This document shows, piece by piece, positions 35,869-44,848 of a DNA stretch of 64,000 nt. Under the pieces are notes generated by a model, which was given only the letters and a program-made list of their open reading frames with translations, did not search any database and was not told the origin of the DNA. The first letter of the stretch is position 1; each line of letters starts with the position of its first letter. Source of the stretch: Iocasia fonsfrigidae. GTDB taxonomy: Bacteria > Bacillota > Halanaerobiia > Halanaerobiales > DTU029. The position numbers and the translations under genes were made by a program. The stretch is from positions 1,344,137 through 1,408,136 of the forward strand of contig NZ_CP046640.1 in assembly GCF_017751145.1 (NCBI RefSeq). Direction: 5' to 3'.

Positions 35869-37377
35869 ATGAAATCTATAGAGAAAAAAACAGATATTTT
35901 AATCATAGGTGGAGGGGTTACTGGTTCAGCTATAGCCAGGGAATTATCCCGTTACAACTTAGATATTAGCTTAGTAGAAAAAGAAAGTGATGTAGCAGTT
36001 GGAACCAGCAAAGCAAATTCAGGTATTATTCATGCTGGTTATAATGCAGCTGCCAGTAGTTTAAAGGGGAAATTAAATAGTAGGGCTAATCCAATGTTTG
36101 ATAAGCTATGTAGTGATTTACAGGTCCCTTTTAAAAGGATTGGGTCCTTAGTAATTGCTTTTAATTCTGATGACCTCAAAATATTGAAATTTGAGAAAGA
36201 AAATGGGGAAAAGATGGGGGTCAGGGGTTTGGAAATAGTCAGTGGTGACCGTTTATTTGAAATGGAACCCCATTTGAATCCTGATGCCCAATATGCCCTT
36301 TATGCCCCTACAGCAGGTATAGTTTCAAGTTATGAATTTACTATAGCCTTAGCAGATAATGCAGTTTTAAATGGTGTTAAAGTAATGCTGGAGACAGAAG
36401 TAACGGATATAATTATAGATAATGACCAGATTAAGGGGGTTAAAACCAGTAAGGGTATAATTTATTGTTCACTGCTTATTAATGCAGCTGGTCTTTGGAC
36501 AGATGATATAGCCAAAATGGCAGGTCATAATAATATGAAGATTAAGCCGAGGAAGGGTGAATATCATTTGTATGACAAAAGCTGGGGGAATATTGTAAAC
36601 CATGTCTTATTTCCAACACCGGCTAAATCATCCAAAGGTATACTAGTAACACCAACTGTACATGGTAATTTGATGATAGGGCCTAATTCAGATGAGGTAG
36701 ATGACAAGGAAGACCTGACTACAACATCTGTTGGATTAAATAAGGTGTTTGCGGGGGCAAAAAGGTTAATACCAGGCCTCAGTAAGAGGGATATAATTAC
36801 CTCTTTCTCAGGTTTAAGGGCCTGTGAGGAGAGTGGAGACTTTATTATTGGATCCTCCAGTCAAATCAAAGGATTAATTAATGTAGCAGGAATCCAATCA
36901 CCTGGTTTAAGTTCTGCTCCTGCTATTGCAGAAATGGTAGTTGATATGATTAGAGATATTAGTCAGGAAAATGATACTGGTTTTGAAATGCTATTAAAGG
37001 AGGATTTTAAAGAAAAGTTACCGGAAAGGTATGTTTTTAATGACTACAATTATGATAGCTGGCAGCAGATAGTTGATAGCACCCCTGATTATGGAGAAAT
37101 TATCTGTCGCTGTGAACAGGTTACCAAAGGTGAGATTGTTAATGCCATTCATCGACCTATTCCAGCCAGGACTCTTGATGCAGTGAAAAGGAGGACCAGG
37201 GCAGGAACAGGGAGATGTCAGGGTGGATTTTGTGGTCCCCGGGTTTTAGATATAATAGCAGATGAATTAGAGATTTCACCACTTGAAGTTACTAAAAAGG
37301 GCAGAGGCTCAGAAATATTAGAAGGAAAAACTAAAGATATATTACTAAAGGCAGGTGAAGTTGATGAAACAGTATGA
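35869..37377 (+). CDS. glpA: FAD-dependent glycerol-3-phosphate dehydrogenase with [2Fe-2S] domain
   Basis: 502 residues. The Rossmann FAD site is DILIIGGGVTGSAIARELSR. The DAO fold carries GTSKANSGIIHAGYN, and the substrate side carries FSGLRACEESGDFIIG. The C-terminal BFD-like domain has four cysteines (ICRCEQVT and GRCQGGFCGPRV), as in GlpA of anaerobic three-subunit enzymes. It oxidises glycerol-3-phosphate to dihydroxyacetone phosphate. I start at ATG 35869 after AAAAGGGGGG. It overlaps the next gene by 14 bases. Confidence 0.9.
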   Translation: MKSIEKKTDILIIGGGVTGSAIARELSRYNLDISLVEKESDVAVGTSKANSGIIHAGYNAAASSLKGKLNSRANPMFDKLCSDLQVPFKRIGSLVIAFNSDDLKILKFEKENGEKMGVRGLEIVSGDRLFEMEPHLNPDAQYALYAPTAGIVSSYEFTIALADNAVLNGVKVMLETEVTDIIIDNDQIKGVKTSKGIIYCSLLINAAGLWTDDIAKMAGHNNMKIKPRKGEYHLYDKSWGNIVNHVLFPTPAKSSKGILVTPTVHGNLMIGPNSDEVDDKEDLTTTSVGLNKVFAGAKRLIPGLSKRDIITSFSGLRACEESGDFIIGSSSQIKGLINVAGIQSPGLSSAPAIAEMVVDMIRDISQENDTGFEMLLKEDFKEKLPERYVFNDYNYDSWQQIVDSTPDYGEIICRCEQVTKGEIVNAIHRPIPARTLDAVKRRTRAGTGRCQGGFCGPRVLDIIADELEISPLEVTKKGRGSEILEGKTKDILLKAGEVDETV

Positions 37378-38647
37378 TTTGGTAGTAGTAGGAGGGGGAC
37401 CTGCTGGATTAGCGGCAGCATTAGCAGCAGAAAAAAATAATGTTAAAAAGATACTGGTTCTTGAAAGAGATAAGTACCTGGGAGGGATTCTGCAGCAGTG
37501 TATTCATAATGGATTCGGTCTGGAATACTTTAAAGAAGAACTGACTGGCCCAGAGTATGCAGCTCGTTTTATCGGCAGGTTAAAAAATAGTAATATTGAC
37601 TATAAAACAGAAACAATGGTTATAAATATAACACCTGATAAATGTGTCACTGCGCTCAACAGACAGGATGGTATTATAAATATAGAAGCCAAGGCAGTTA
37701 TTTTAGCAATGGGCTGTCGTGAAAGAACCAGAGAAGCAATATGTATACCGGGGGATAGACCTGCTGGTATTTTATCTGCAGGAACTGCTCAAAGATATAT
37801 TAATATTGAGGGTTATTTACCAGGAAGAAAAGTAGTAGTTTTAGGCTCAGGTGATATTGGATTAATAATGGCCCGGAGAATGAAATTAGAAGGTGCAGAA
37901 GTAAAGGCTGTCCTGGAAATAATGCCTTATTCCTCAGGCTTAATTAGAAATAAGGTGCAGTGTCTAGATGATTTTGATATTCCTTTAAGGCTTAATCATA
38001 CTATTATCAGAATTAATGGTAAAAAAAGAGTGGAGAGTGTTGTGACAGCAAAAGTTGACGAAAACCTGAAAGTAATTCCTGGAACAGAAGAGGAGATAGT
38101 ATGTGATACAATCCTTTTCTCAGTAGGTCTAATTCCTGAGAATGAACTATCTAGAAAAACAGGGATTAAATTAAATAAGGTGACAGGTGGTCCGGTAGTA
38201 AATGAGATTAGAATGACCAATATTGCTGGTATATTTGCCTGTGGTAATGTTTTGCAGGTTCATGATTTAGTGGATTATGTAACAGTAGAAAGTGAGATTG
38301 CCGGGAAATCAGCAGCTCTATATATTAATAATAATATTAGTAAACGGGAAAATAGCATAAGAATTAATGCTGCTGAAAATATTAGTTATGTTATACCCCA
38401 TCAAATTGAATATTTGGAGAAAAACCGTAAATTTATAAAACTATTTATGAGAGTCAGTAAGCCAGCAGAGAATGTTAACATAATTTTGGAGAATGGAGAT
38501 GGTGTAAAAATAAACTCTTATCAGCAAGATATCGTTACCCCAGGCGAAATGATAAAAATAGTATTACCAGAAAAATTCATAAAAAATTATATCAGGGAAA
38601 TCAATGTTGCTGTGAAAAAGGAGTGTGATCTCCATGTCCAGAACTAA
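37364..38647 (+). CDS. FAD/NAD-linked oxidoreductase subunit of the glycerol-3-phosphate system
   Basis: 427 residues with two nucleotide-binding folds: DLVVVGGGPAGLAAALAAE at the N-terminus for FAD, and VVVLGSGDIGLIMARRM (about residue 160) for NAD(P). GCRERTREAICIPGDRPAGILSAGTAQ is typical of the family that accompanies GlpA and DUF1667 proteins in clostridia. It probably moves electrons from GlpA to NAD or another carrier. ATG 37364 is 6 bases after AGGTG. GlpB proper is shorter and different, so I give no symbol. Confidence 0.85.
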   Translation: MKQYDLVVVGGGPAGLAAALAAEKNNVKKILVLERDKYLGGILQQCIHNGFGLEYFKEELTGPEYAARFIGRLKNSNIDYKTETMVINITPDKCVTALNRQDGIINIEAKAVILAMGCRERTREAICIPGDRPAGILSAGTAQRYINIEGYLPGRKVVVLGSGDIGLIMARRMKLEGAEVKAVLEIMPYSSGLIRNKVQCLDDFDIPLRLNHTIIRINGKKRVESVVTAKVDENLKVIPGTEEEIVCDTILFSVGLIPENELSRKTGIKLNKVTGGPVVNEIRMTNIAGIFACGNVLQVHDLVDYVTVESEIAGKSAALYINNNISKRENSIRINAAENISYVIPHQIEYLEKNRKFIKLFMRVSKPAENVNIILENGDGVKINSYQQDIVTPGEMIKIVLPEKFIKNYIREINVAVKKECDLHVQN

Positions 38648-39005
38648 TATAGTATGTATTAATTGTCCTAAAGGGTGCCGAATGACTGTAGAGACAGAAA
38701 ATAATCATATTAAAAATATTTCTGGTTATTCATGTCCTATAGGAGAAAAATATGCCAGGGATGAGTTTGAAAATCCAGTTAGGATACTTCCTACTACAGT
38801 CAGGGTTATAAATGGGGTTTTACCACTAGTATCTGTTAAAACAGAAAAACCAATAGCAAAGGAGTTGCTGCTGGATGCTATGCGAGAGATTGCTAAAATA
38901 GAAGTTGAGGCACCGGTATACTTAGGTCAGGTAGTTAAAGAGAATTTATTAGATACTGGGGTTGATTTGATAGCAACAAGAACTATCAGTTCTCAAAGAG
39001 GATAG
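38634..39005 (+). CDS. DUF1667 cysteine-containing protein
   Basis: 123 residues. CINCPKGCRMTV near the N-terminus and a further cysteine in GYSCPIGEKYARDE give a likely iron-sulfur or zinc site; the rest (ENPVRILPTTVRV) is the DUF1667 pattern. This family is regularly the third gene beside GlpA-like and FAD oxidoreductase genes, taking the place of GlpC as an electron-transfer subunit. ATG 38634 is 10 bases after AAGGAG and 14 bases inside the previous gene. Confidence 0.85.
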   Translation: MSRTNIVCINCPKGCRMTVETENNHIKNISGYSCPIGEKYARDEFENPVRILPTTVRVINGVLPLVSVKTEKPIAKELLLDAMREIAKIEVEAPVYLGQVVKENLLDTGVDLIATRTISSQRG

Positions 39006-39020
39006 GGGAGGAATTTTTAA

Positions 39021-39587
39021 ATGTATCATTTAAAAAAATTTTTTAAACGCAACCCAGTAATTGCTGGTTTAAGGAAGGATCTAAGTCTTAAAATGATATT
39101 AAAGAGCTCTGTTATTGCTATCTTTCTACTTGATGGTAATATTTTTAGTCTACCTGATATAATGAAACAGGCCCGTAATAATGATAAATTGGTCTTTCTT
39201 CATATTGACCTGGTAGAGGGCATAGGGAGAGACAAAGTTGGGGTGAAATATTTAGCTAAAAATAATCTGTGTGATGGTATTGTGTCTACTAAAAGTAATC
39301 TTATTAGGGCTGCTAAAAAGGAAGGACTAATGGCTATACAGCGACTTTTCCTCCTCGACTCTGCTGCTTTAAAGGCCGGGGAGAATCTGCTAGGTAAAAA
39401 TCAGCCTGATGCTGTAGAAATACTACCAGGTATAGCTGCCCCTTATTTTATTGATCATATTAAACATAAATTAAGCTGTCCAATAATTGCTGGTGGTTTA
39501 ATTACTAAAAGAGAGGAGGTAGAACAGCTGATACAAAAAGGGGTTTTTGCTGTTTCAACAAGCAACCCCGGGTTATGGGATTGGTAA
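39021..39587 (+). CDS. glpP: Glycerol-3-phosphate-responsive antiterminator GlpP
   Basis: 188 residues of the GlpP barrel family: PVIAGLRKDLSLK, IFLLDGNIFSL, FLHIDLVEGIGRDKVGVKYLA, DGIVSTKSNLI, RLFLLDSAALK, VEILPGIAAPYFI and the closing CPIIAGGLITKREEV. It binds glycerol-3-phosphate and the leader RNAs at 33157 and 35742, which share its presumed target. It is the last gene of the operon it would control, giving positive feedback. Its last 15 bases are shared, on the opposite strand, with the end of the LacI-type gene. Confidence 0.93.
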   Translation: MYHLKKFFKRNPVIAGLRKDLSLKMILKSSVIAIFLLDGNIFSLPDIMKQARNNDKLVFLHIDLVEGIGRDKVGVKYLAKNNLCDGIVSTKSNLIRAAKKEGLMAIQRLFLLDSAALKAGENLLGKNQPDAVEILPGIAAPYFIDHIKHKLSCPIIAGGLITKREEVEQLIQKGVFAVSTSNPGLWDW

Positions 39588-40589
39588 ACCCTTAACTGAC
39601 TCTCTTTCAATTAATTCAGTAGGTATTACAGATTTAGTCGCCTTTTTCTCTGGATTATCTATTCTGTCAAATAATTTTTTGGCTGCCTCCTGTCCCATAC
39701 CTTCTTTATTGATATTGACAGTAGTTATACTGGGGGAGGTATAGGCAGTCACTTCGATATTATCAAAACCAACAAGAGATATTTCCTCTGGTATCTTATG
39801 TCCATATTTTTTGAAGGTTTGTAATAACCCCAGGGCAATTGCATCATTGGCGGCAAAGATAGCAGAGGGGAGTTCTGCTTTTAGAAATTCTTTAGCCAGT
39901 TTAACCCCCATTTTTTGATTGAAATTCTTATGTATTTTAATTATATCATTATTAATAGGTATATTATTATCCATTAATTCCATCTTATAAGCCTTAAATC
40001 TTTCCTGAAAACTTGGATGTGTCAGTGGTCCACCGGCATAGCCAAGTTTTTTATGTCCTTTTTTAATCAGATATCTTACTGCCTCCATAGTACCATTATA
40101 ATTATCAGAGACGATACAATCCAGTAAGGGAGATTTCAGATAATTGTCTACCAGTACTGTTGGGAATTTCAATTTTTCTATAGCCCTAATCAACTCATAA
40201 TTAATGTCAGCCCCGGCCAGTATAAGGCCGTCAACTTTATTTTGACTGATAATTGGAGGGATCTCTTTTTTATTCAGGTCAGCTAATTTAATGGTAGAAA
40301 AAAGTAGGTTATAATCATAATTTTCAACTTCAATTTCTACACCAGCGATAACTCTGGTATAAAAAGGGTTATTAAAGATCGGAATGTGTCTTCTGGTCAT
40401 AATAAAGGCAATGTTATGACTTTTTAGATGGGCCTGACTGTGAAAAGAGAAATAATCAAGTTCTTTGGCTATATTGATAATTCTTTGTCTGGTTGCCTGG
40501 CTTACTCCGGGTTTATTATTGAGTGACTTGGATACAGTAGAAATTGATACAGCTGCTTTTTCTGCAATATCTTTAATTGTTACCCCCAT
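39573..40589 (-). CDS. LacI-family transcriptional regulator
   Basis: 338 residues. The N-terminal helix-turn-helix (VTIKDIAEKAAVSISTVSKSLNNKPGVSQATRQRI) is followed by a periplasmic-binding-protein-like sensor (VDGLILAGADIN, SDNYNGTMEAVRYLIKKGHKKLGYAGG, AIFAANDAIALGLL). ATG 40589 follows AAAGGATGG; an ATG at 40598 lies in that site. It is divergent from a promoter facing the decayed mannan locus, so it was probably that locus's repressor. With most of its regulon deleted, its current target is unclear. Confidence 0.9.
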   Translation of the reverse strand: MGVTIKDIAEKAAVSISTVSKSLNNKPGVSQATRQRIINIAKELDYFSFHSQAHLKSHNIAFIMTRRHIPIFNNPFYTRVIAGVEIEVENYDYNLLFSTIKLADLNKKEIPPIISQNKVDGLILAGADINYELIRAIEKLKFPTVLVDNYLKSPLLDCIVSDNYNGTMEAVRYLIKKGHKKLGYAGGPLTHPSFQERFKAYKMELMDNNIPINNDIIKIHKNFNQKMGVKLAKEFLKAELPSAIFAANDAIALGLLQTFKKYGHKIPEEISLVGFDNIEVTAYTSPSITTVNINKEGMGQEAAKKLFDRIDNPEKKATKSVIPTELIERESVKGLPIP

Positions 40590-40631
40590 GTTATCCATCC
40601 TTTGTAATAAAATTGGTCTTCTATTTCATAT

Positions 40632-40660
40632 ATTATACCATATTTCTTTATTAAATAAAA
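40632..40660 (-). promoter_or_regulatory. Promoter of the LacI-type gene
   Basis: On the minus strand, TGGTATAAT is an extended -10 (core 40637-40632). The -35 region (TTTTAT) is weak. Confidence 0.5.
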
Positions 40661-40680
40661 AATAGTATCGTTTAAATTAT

Positions 40681-40709
40681 TTGAAAAAAAGAAAAAACAA
40701 TGATATAAT
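40681..40709 (+). promoter_or_regulatory. Surviving promoter of the mannan locus
   Basis: TTGAAA, a 17-base spacer and TATAAT preceded by TGA (extended -10). It lies only 30 bases before the middle of a truncated permease gene, so the genes it originally served first have been deleted. It can still drive the GH130 gene. Confidence 0.7.
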
Positions 40710-40738
40710 AAAGAAAATATTTTCTTAAATTATAGAAA

Positions 40739-41332
40739 GCTATCTTTGGTCCAATGATATCATCTTATGACTATGAGGAATATGCAGGTGAGGCTTATCT
40801 TCCCCCTTCAGGAGAGCATTTCTTTGGAACAAATATTATGGGGAAAGATGTGTTTACCCGGACTGTTTATGGGCTCCGTTCAACACTAATGGTTGGTTTT
40901 GTAGCTGGTACAATGGCTACCTTGATAGGTTGTATCATAGGTTTTCTCGCTGGTTATTACGGTGGGCGACTATTTGATGAGTTTTTGATGATGTTTACTA
41001 ATATTTTTATTGTTATTCCGCAACTGGCCTTATTAATTGTAATCTCTGCATTTTTGGAGGTAAGGGGCACACTGGTAATGTCTGTTATTGTTGCAGCAAC
41101 AGCCTGGCCCTGGCTGGCAAGGGCTGTCAGGTCACAGACCCTGTCACTTAGAAATCAGGAATATGTTAATCTATCCAGGATTTCTTCCCTGAAAGTCTCC
41201 AAAATTCTAAGGGAAGATATTGCTTCTAATATGTTTTCATATGTATTTATGGCTTATATCCAGCAATTTAATGGGACTATGCTGGCTGGCAACAGTCCAA
41301 CTAAGGGGGTTTCACTCGGTCTTGTCATGCAA
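40739..41332 (+). pseudogene. Truncated oligosaccharide ABC permease (OppC/DppC-type) remnant
   Basis: Translation from 40739 gives AIFGPMISSYDYEEY and continues FGTNIMGKDVFTRTVYGLRSTLMVGF, GFLAGYYGGRLFDEF and the EAA-type loop EYVNLSRISSLKVSKILREDI, all typical of OppC permeases. The first membrane segment and start codon are missing; an in-frame TAG lies just upstream. Near the end [18 protein letters not shown] lacks the usual residues between the two halves, and the frame then runs into a foreign sequence at about 41333. It is a deletion product and cannot form a working permease. Confidence 0.85.
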
Positions 41333-41943
41333 AAGGAGACAAATGGGATTCAGAAAAAATACAAATGCCCTGGTCTGATTATAAGAAGTTATTTGATGAG
41401 TTATTAGCAGGTATTGTAGCTAAACATGACCCAGGGACTGATTACTGGCCGGGTAGTCCTCATAGTCCTATAGGGGATAGAAATAATTTTTATAATTCCT
41501 GTTGTGGAGATGCCCATGTCTGGGATATCTGGCATGGCAAGAAACCCTTTGAATGGTATAGAAATTGTGAGCATCGTTTTAATAGTGAATTTGGATTTCA
41601 GTCATTCCCTGAACCAAAAACAGTGTATAATTATACCCTGGCTAAAGACAGGAATATTTCTAGTTATATTATGGAAGAACACCAGAGGAGTGGTATTGGT
41701 AATACAACCATCATCCAGTACATGCTGGACTGGTTTAGACTGCCGACTTCTTTTGATAACCAGCTCTGGCTTAGTCAGATCTTACAGGGTCTGGGAGTAA
41801 AGTATGCAGTTGAGCATTGGAGAAGGGGTATGCCCTGGGGTATGGGAACACTTTACTGGCAGTTAAATGATAACTGGCCGGGGGCCAGCTGGTCTTCGAT
41901 AGATTATTATGGTCGGTGGAAGGCATTACATTATATGGCTTAA
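41333..41943 (+). pseudogene. GH2 beta-mannosidase C-terminal remnant
   Basis: In the frame beginning near 41335 the sequence reads [18 protein letters not shown] and then YDPGT-like, [69 protein letters not shown] and [33 protein letters not shown], the unmistakable later half of a GH2 beta-mannosidase. The N-terminal half and catalytic acid region are absent, and it abuts the oppC remnant out of frame. An ATG at 41365 could start a 192-residue product, but activity is unlikely. It is also short at the C-terminus. Confidence 0.88.
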
Positions 41944-41983
41944 TTTAGAAATTATTAAATAAGAATAAGGAGAGTGTTTAACA

Positions 41984-42991
41984 ATGATAGATAAGTTCAA
42001 GATAATCGGGGATCCTTTACCTAATATTCCCTGGGAAGATAAACCGAATAATTGTAAAGAGATAGTCTGGCGTTCAAAAAAGAACCCTATTATCTACCGT
42101 AATGCCATTCCCAACTCTAACAGTATTTTCAATAGTGCAGTTATTCCCTTTAAAAATGGATTTGCTGGTGTATTTAGGGTTGATGATAAATCTCGTAATA
42201 TGAATCTTCATGTTGGTAAGAGCAAGGATGGTATTAACTGGGAGATTGAGGCAGAACCTATTAAGTTTAATTGTGATGATGAAGAAATGGCTAATTCATC
42301 TTATAAATATGACCCGCGTTTATTGAAACTCGGTGATAGATATTACGTGAGCTGGTGTAATGATTATCACGGGCCAACAATTGGTTTAGGCTATACAAGA
42401 GATTTTAATGAATTTTATCAGTTGGAAAATGTCTTTTTACCCTTTAATAGAAATGGGGTGCTTTTCCCACGTAAAATAGATGGCAAATATCTGATGTTGA
42501 GTAGGCCGAGTGATAATGGTCACACCCCTTTTGGAGATATTTTTTTGAGTCAGAGTCCTGACTTGATTCACTGGGGAGAACACCGTTATATAATGGGTAC
42601 TACAGATGGGTGGCAGAGTACTAAGATTGGGGCTGGACCGGTGCCAGTAGAGACTAGTGAAGGTTGGCTATTAATCTATCATGGGGTTCTGACTTCTTGT
42701 AATGGTTATGTCTATAGTATGGGGGCTGCTATCTTGGATCTTGAAGAACCTTGGAAGGTAAAATATAGAACCAAACCTTATCTTCTTTCCCCTCAAAAGG
42801 ATTATGAATGTGTAGGAGATGTACCAAATGTTGTTTTCCCGTGTGCCAGTCTTTATGACCCGGCTACAGCCAGGATGGCAATTTATTATGGTGGGGCAGA
42901 TACTGTTGTTGCCCTGGCTTATACTAAGATAGATGAATTGATTGATTTTATTAAAGAAAATAGCCTTAAGGAGGTTCTAAATGTCAATTAA
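41984..42991 (+). CDS. GH130 beta-1,4-mannoside phosphorylase
   Basis: 335 residues, the full length of the family. [80 protein letters not shown] and [25 protein letters not shown] are GH130 landmarks; the catalytic Asp is probably that in YDPRL. It phosphorolyses beta-1,4-mannosides, giving mannose-1-phosphate. AAGGAG precedes the ATG. It is the only intact enzyme gene in the decayed galactomannan locus, and its stop overlaps the start of the GH36 remnant by 11 bases. Confidence 0.9.
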   Translation: MIDKFKIIGDPLPNIPWEDKPNNCKEIVWRSKKNPIIYRNAIPNSNSIFNSAVIPFKNGFAGVFRVDDKSRNMNLHVGKSKDGINWEIEAEPIKFNCDDEEMANSSYKYDPRLLKLGDRYYVSWCNDYHGPTIGLGYTRDFNEFYQLENVFLPFNRNGVLFPRKIDGKYLMLSRPSDNGHTPFGDIFLSQSPDLIHWGEHRYIMGTTDGWQSTKIGAGPVPVETSEGWLLIYHGVLTSCNGYVYSMGAAILDLEEPWKVKYRTKPYLLSPQKDYECVGDVPNVVFPCASLYDPATARMAIYYGGADTVVALAYTKIDELIDFIKENSLKEVLNVN

Positions 42992-43917
42992 GTTTAATCA
43001 GGAGAGAAACACCTTTCATCTTTAAGCTAAGGATACAAGTTATGTGATGGAGATTGTTAGTACTGGACATTTGTTGCATCTTTACTGGGGTAAAAAAATT
43101 AATACTGAGCTTGATTTAAGGTCTTTATTACCTGCGGGATTACGTAAAGGACATTTAAAATCAGAAAAGGCAAATAATTTTTCTTTAGATAATATTCCCC
43201 AAGAATATCCTGCCTATGGTCACACTGATTTTCGGCAACCAGCTTATCAAATTAAATTAGAAGGGCTCTACAGTTAGTAATTTATTTTGATTTTGATGAA
43301 GAGAAATTATTTGAGATTGCTAAAGAAGGTAAAAAACTGGGTCTGGAGTTATTTGTGTTGGATGATGGTTGGTTTGGTAAGCGTAATGATGATACTAGTT
43401 CTCTGGGAGATTGGTTTGTAGATAGATCAAAATTACCTAATGGTCTGGATTCACTTGTTAAAAAAATAAATGGGCTGGGACTTAGATTTGGACTCTGGTT
43501 TGAACCAGAGATGGTCTCTCCGGAGAGTAAACTTTATAAGAAACATCCAGACTGGTGTATTCATGTTAAGGGGAGAAACCGTTCTCAGGCCAGAAGTCAG
43601 TTAATTCTTGATGTCCATTTGAGGGGAATAATGATACAGCCTGGATGGTAGTTTCTAAAAATAGAGAAGAAGCACTTGCGGCTTTTTATAAAGTCCTGGC
43701 TGAGCCTAACCCCTCTTATAGGAGGCTAAAATTAAAAGGACTTAAAGAAGATGGGATTTATAGGCTTAAGAATAGCAAAAAACTCTATGGTGGAGATGAG
43801 CTAATGTATGCTGGTTTAAATCTTCCACATGGATTTAATGGTGTGCAAGAAGATGGAACTATTTTTAAAGGTGACTTTCAATCTATACTCTGGCATTTTG
43901 AGCTTGTAAATAGATAA
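42981..43917 (+). pseudogene. GH36 alpha-galactosidase, broken into fragments
   Basis: ATG 42981 (after AAGGAGG) starts [14 protein letters not shown], then an in-frame TAA at 43023, then AKDTSYVMEIVSTGHLLHLYWGKK and PAYGHTDFRQPAYQIK, the GH36 N-terminal domain. A deletion near 43262-43285 jumps to YFDFDEEKLFEIA and FVLDDGWFGKRNDDTSSLGDW. A second near 43615-43625 jumps from QLILDV to GNNDTAWMVVSKNREEAL and the C-terminal domain. The segment with the catalytic nucleophile is lost. A normal enzyme is about 730 residues; less than half remains. Confidence 0.9.
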
Positions 43918-43991
43918 TCTTGAAATTGTTGAATTTGAAGATAAATATTAGTTTTAGGGTATTAAGATAATTCAATCAAGAGGGGTTTTAA

Positions 43992-44474
43992 GTGGATACA
44001 AATAAATTATTGGAGTTCAAGAAATCAGTTGAAAAAGAAAAAGATAATCTGTTCAACTTTTGGATAGAAAATGCTGTTGATGAGGAAAATGATGGTTTTT
44101 ATGGTGAGATAGCTAATGAAGGTAAGGTTAATTATACTGCTGATAAATCACTAATTTTAAATACCCGTATTCTCTGGAGTTTTAGTAATGCCTACCGAGA
44201 AGATAAAAAAGAAGAGTATTTGGCGATGGCCAAGAGGGTTGCTAGCTATTCACTAAATAATTTCTGGGACCAGGAATATGGTGGGTTTTACTGGCTGTTG
44301 GATTATCAGGGAAAAGTGGCAACAATATCATGACCGTAGGATACAATGTCCGGGTTGATTAATGAACAGGGAAGGCCTTCTGATGAAGCCAAGGTTAATC
44401 CCTGGAAGTCTCCTTATCATAATAGTAGGGCCTGTTATGAGATAATCAATCGTCTTACTACAATTATGTTATAA
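43992..44474 (+). pseudogene. Cellobiose/mannobiose 2-epimerase remnant
   Basis: TTG/GTG-region start after AGAGGGG. The first about 108 residues (FNFWIENAVDEENDGFYGEI, ADKSLILNTRILWSFSNAYRE, YSLNNFWDQEYGGFYWLLDYQG) match the N-terminus of cellobiose 2-epimerase of the AGE family. The frame breaks at about 44330. About 20 bases later another frame reads INEQGRPSDEAKVNPWKSPYHNSRACYEIINRL to a stop at 44474, which is the normal C-terminus. Some 250 residues between are deleted. The enzyme would have converted mannobiose to mannosyl-glucose for GH130. Confidence 0.88.
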
Positions 44475-44721
44475 TACTATTTTTATAAAACATGGCTATA
44501 AAAGAAAGAGGGGGATTATTAAAATTAAATCAAAAAAGGAGATACTTATTTATCTTGAATTTGGTCATGAGGATCTACCTCGCTTGTCCGATTATCACTT
44601 TATTTTTTTTCTGAACTTTAAATATTAATTATCTAGGAAAGTATGATTGAGGGTTTACTCCAGCAGATAGTCCAATTAGCCGGTCTTTCTTTTGAGAAAT
44701 TCCGGGTAGTCTTTTATCTTA
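44475..44721 (+). other. Intergenic remnant region
   Basis: AT-rich sequence with no intact gene. A 33-codon open frame at 44643-44744 (MIEGLLQQIVQLAGLSFEKF) has amino acid usage like real protein but no clear ribosome site. It runs into the BirA operator, so it may be another fragment of the decayed locus. Confidence 0.4.
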
Positions 44722-44752
44722 TTGTCAACCTAAAAAAAAATTAAGTTGACAA
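44722..44752. promoter_or_regulatory. BirA-type biotin operator
   Basis: TTGTCAAC (44722-44729), a 15-base spacer and GTTGACAA (44745-44752) form a perfect inverted repeat matching the bacterial BirA box (TTGTnAAC-N15-GTTnACAA). It overlaps the -35 element of the bio promoter, so biotinyl-AMP-bound BirA would block transcription when biotin is plentiful. Confidence 0.92.
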
Positions 44753-44774
44753 TAAGAAGAAGAGGAGTTATAAT
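44746..44774 (+). promoter_or_regulatory. Consensus promoter of the biotin operon
   Basis: TTGACA (44746-44751), a 17-base spacer and TATAAT (44769-44774), a perfect consensus. The -35 box is part of the BirA operator's right arm. Confidence 0.9.
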
Positions 44775-44848
44775 ATATACTAATTTAACTGTTATATATT
44801 ACCTAAAGTTAATGATTTAAAATTTAGAATCCATATGAGGTGAATAAG

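Noticed and set aside
44643-44744. 33-codon open frame before the BirA operator
   Set aside because: Weak ribosome site and it runs into the operator. Kept only as a note on the remnant region.
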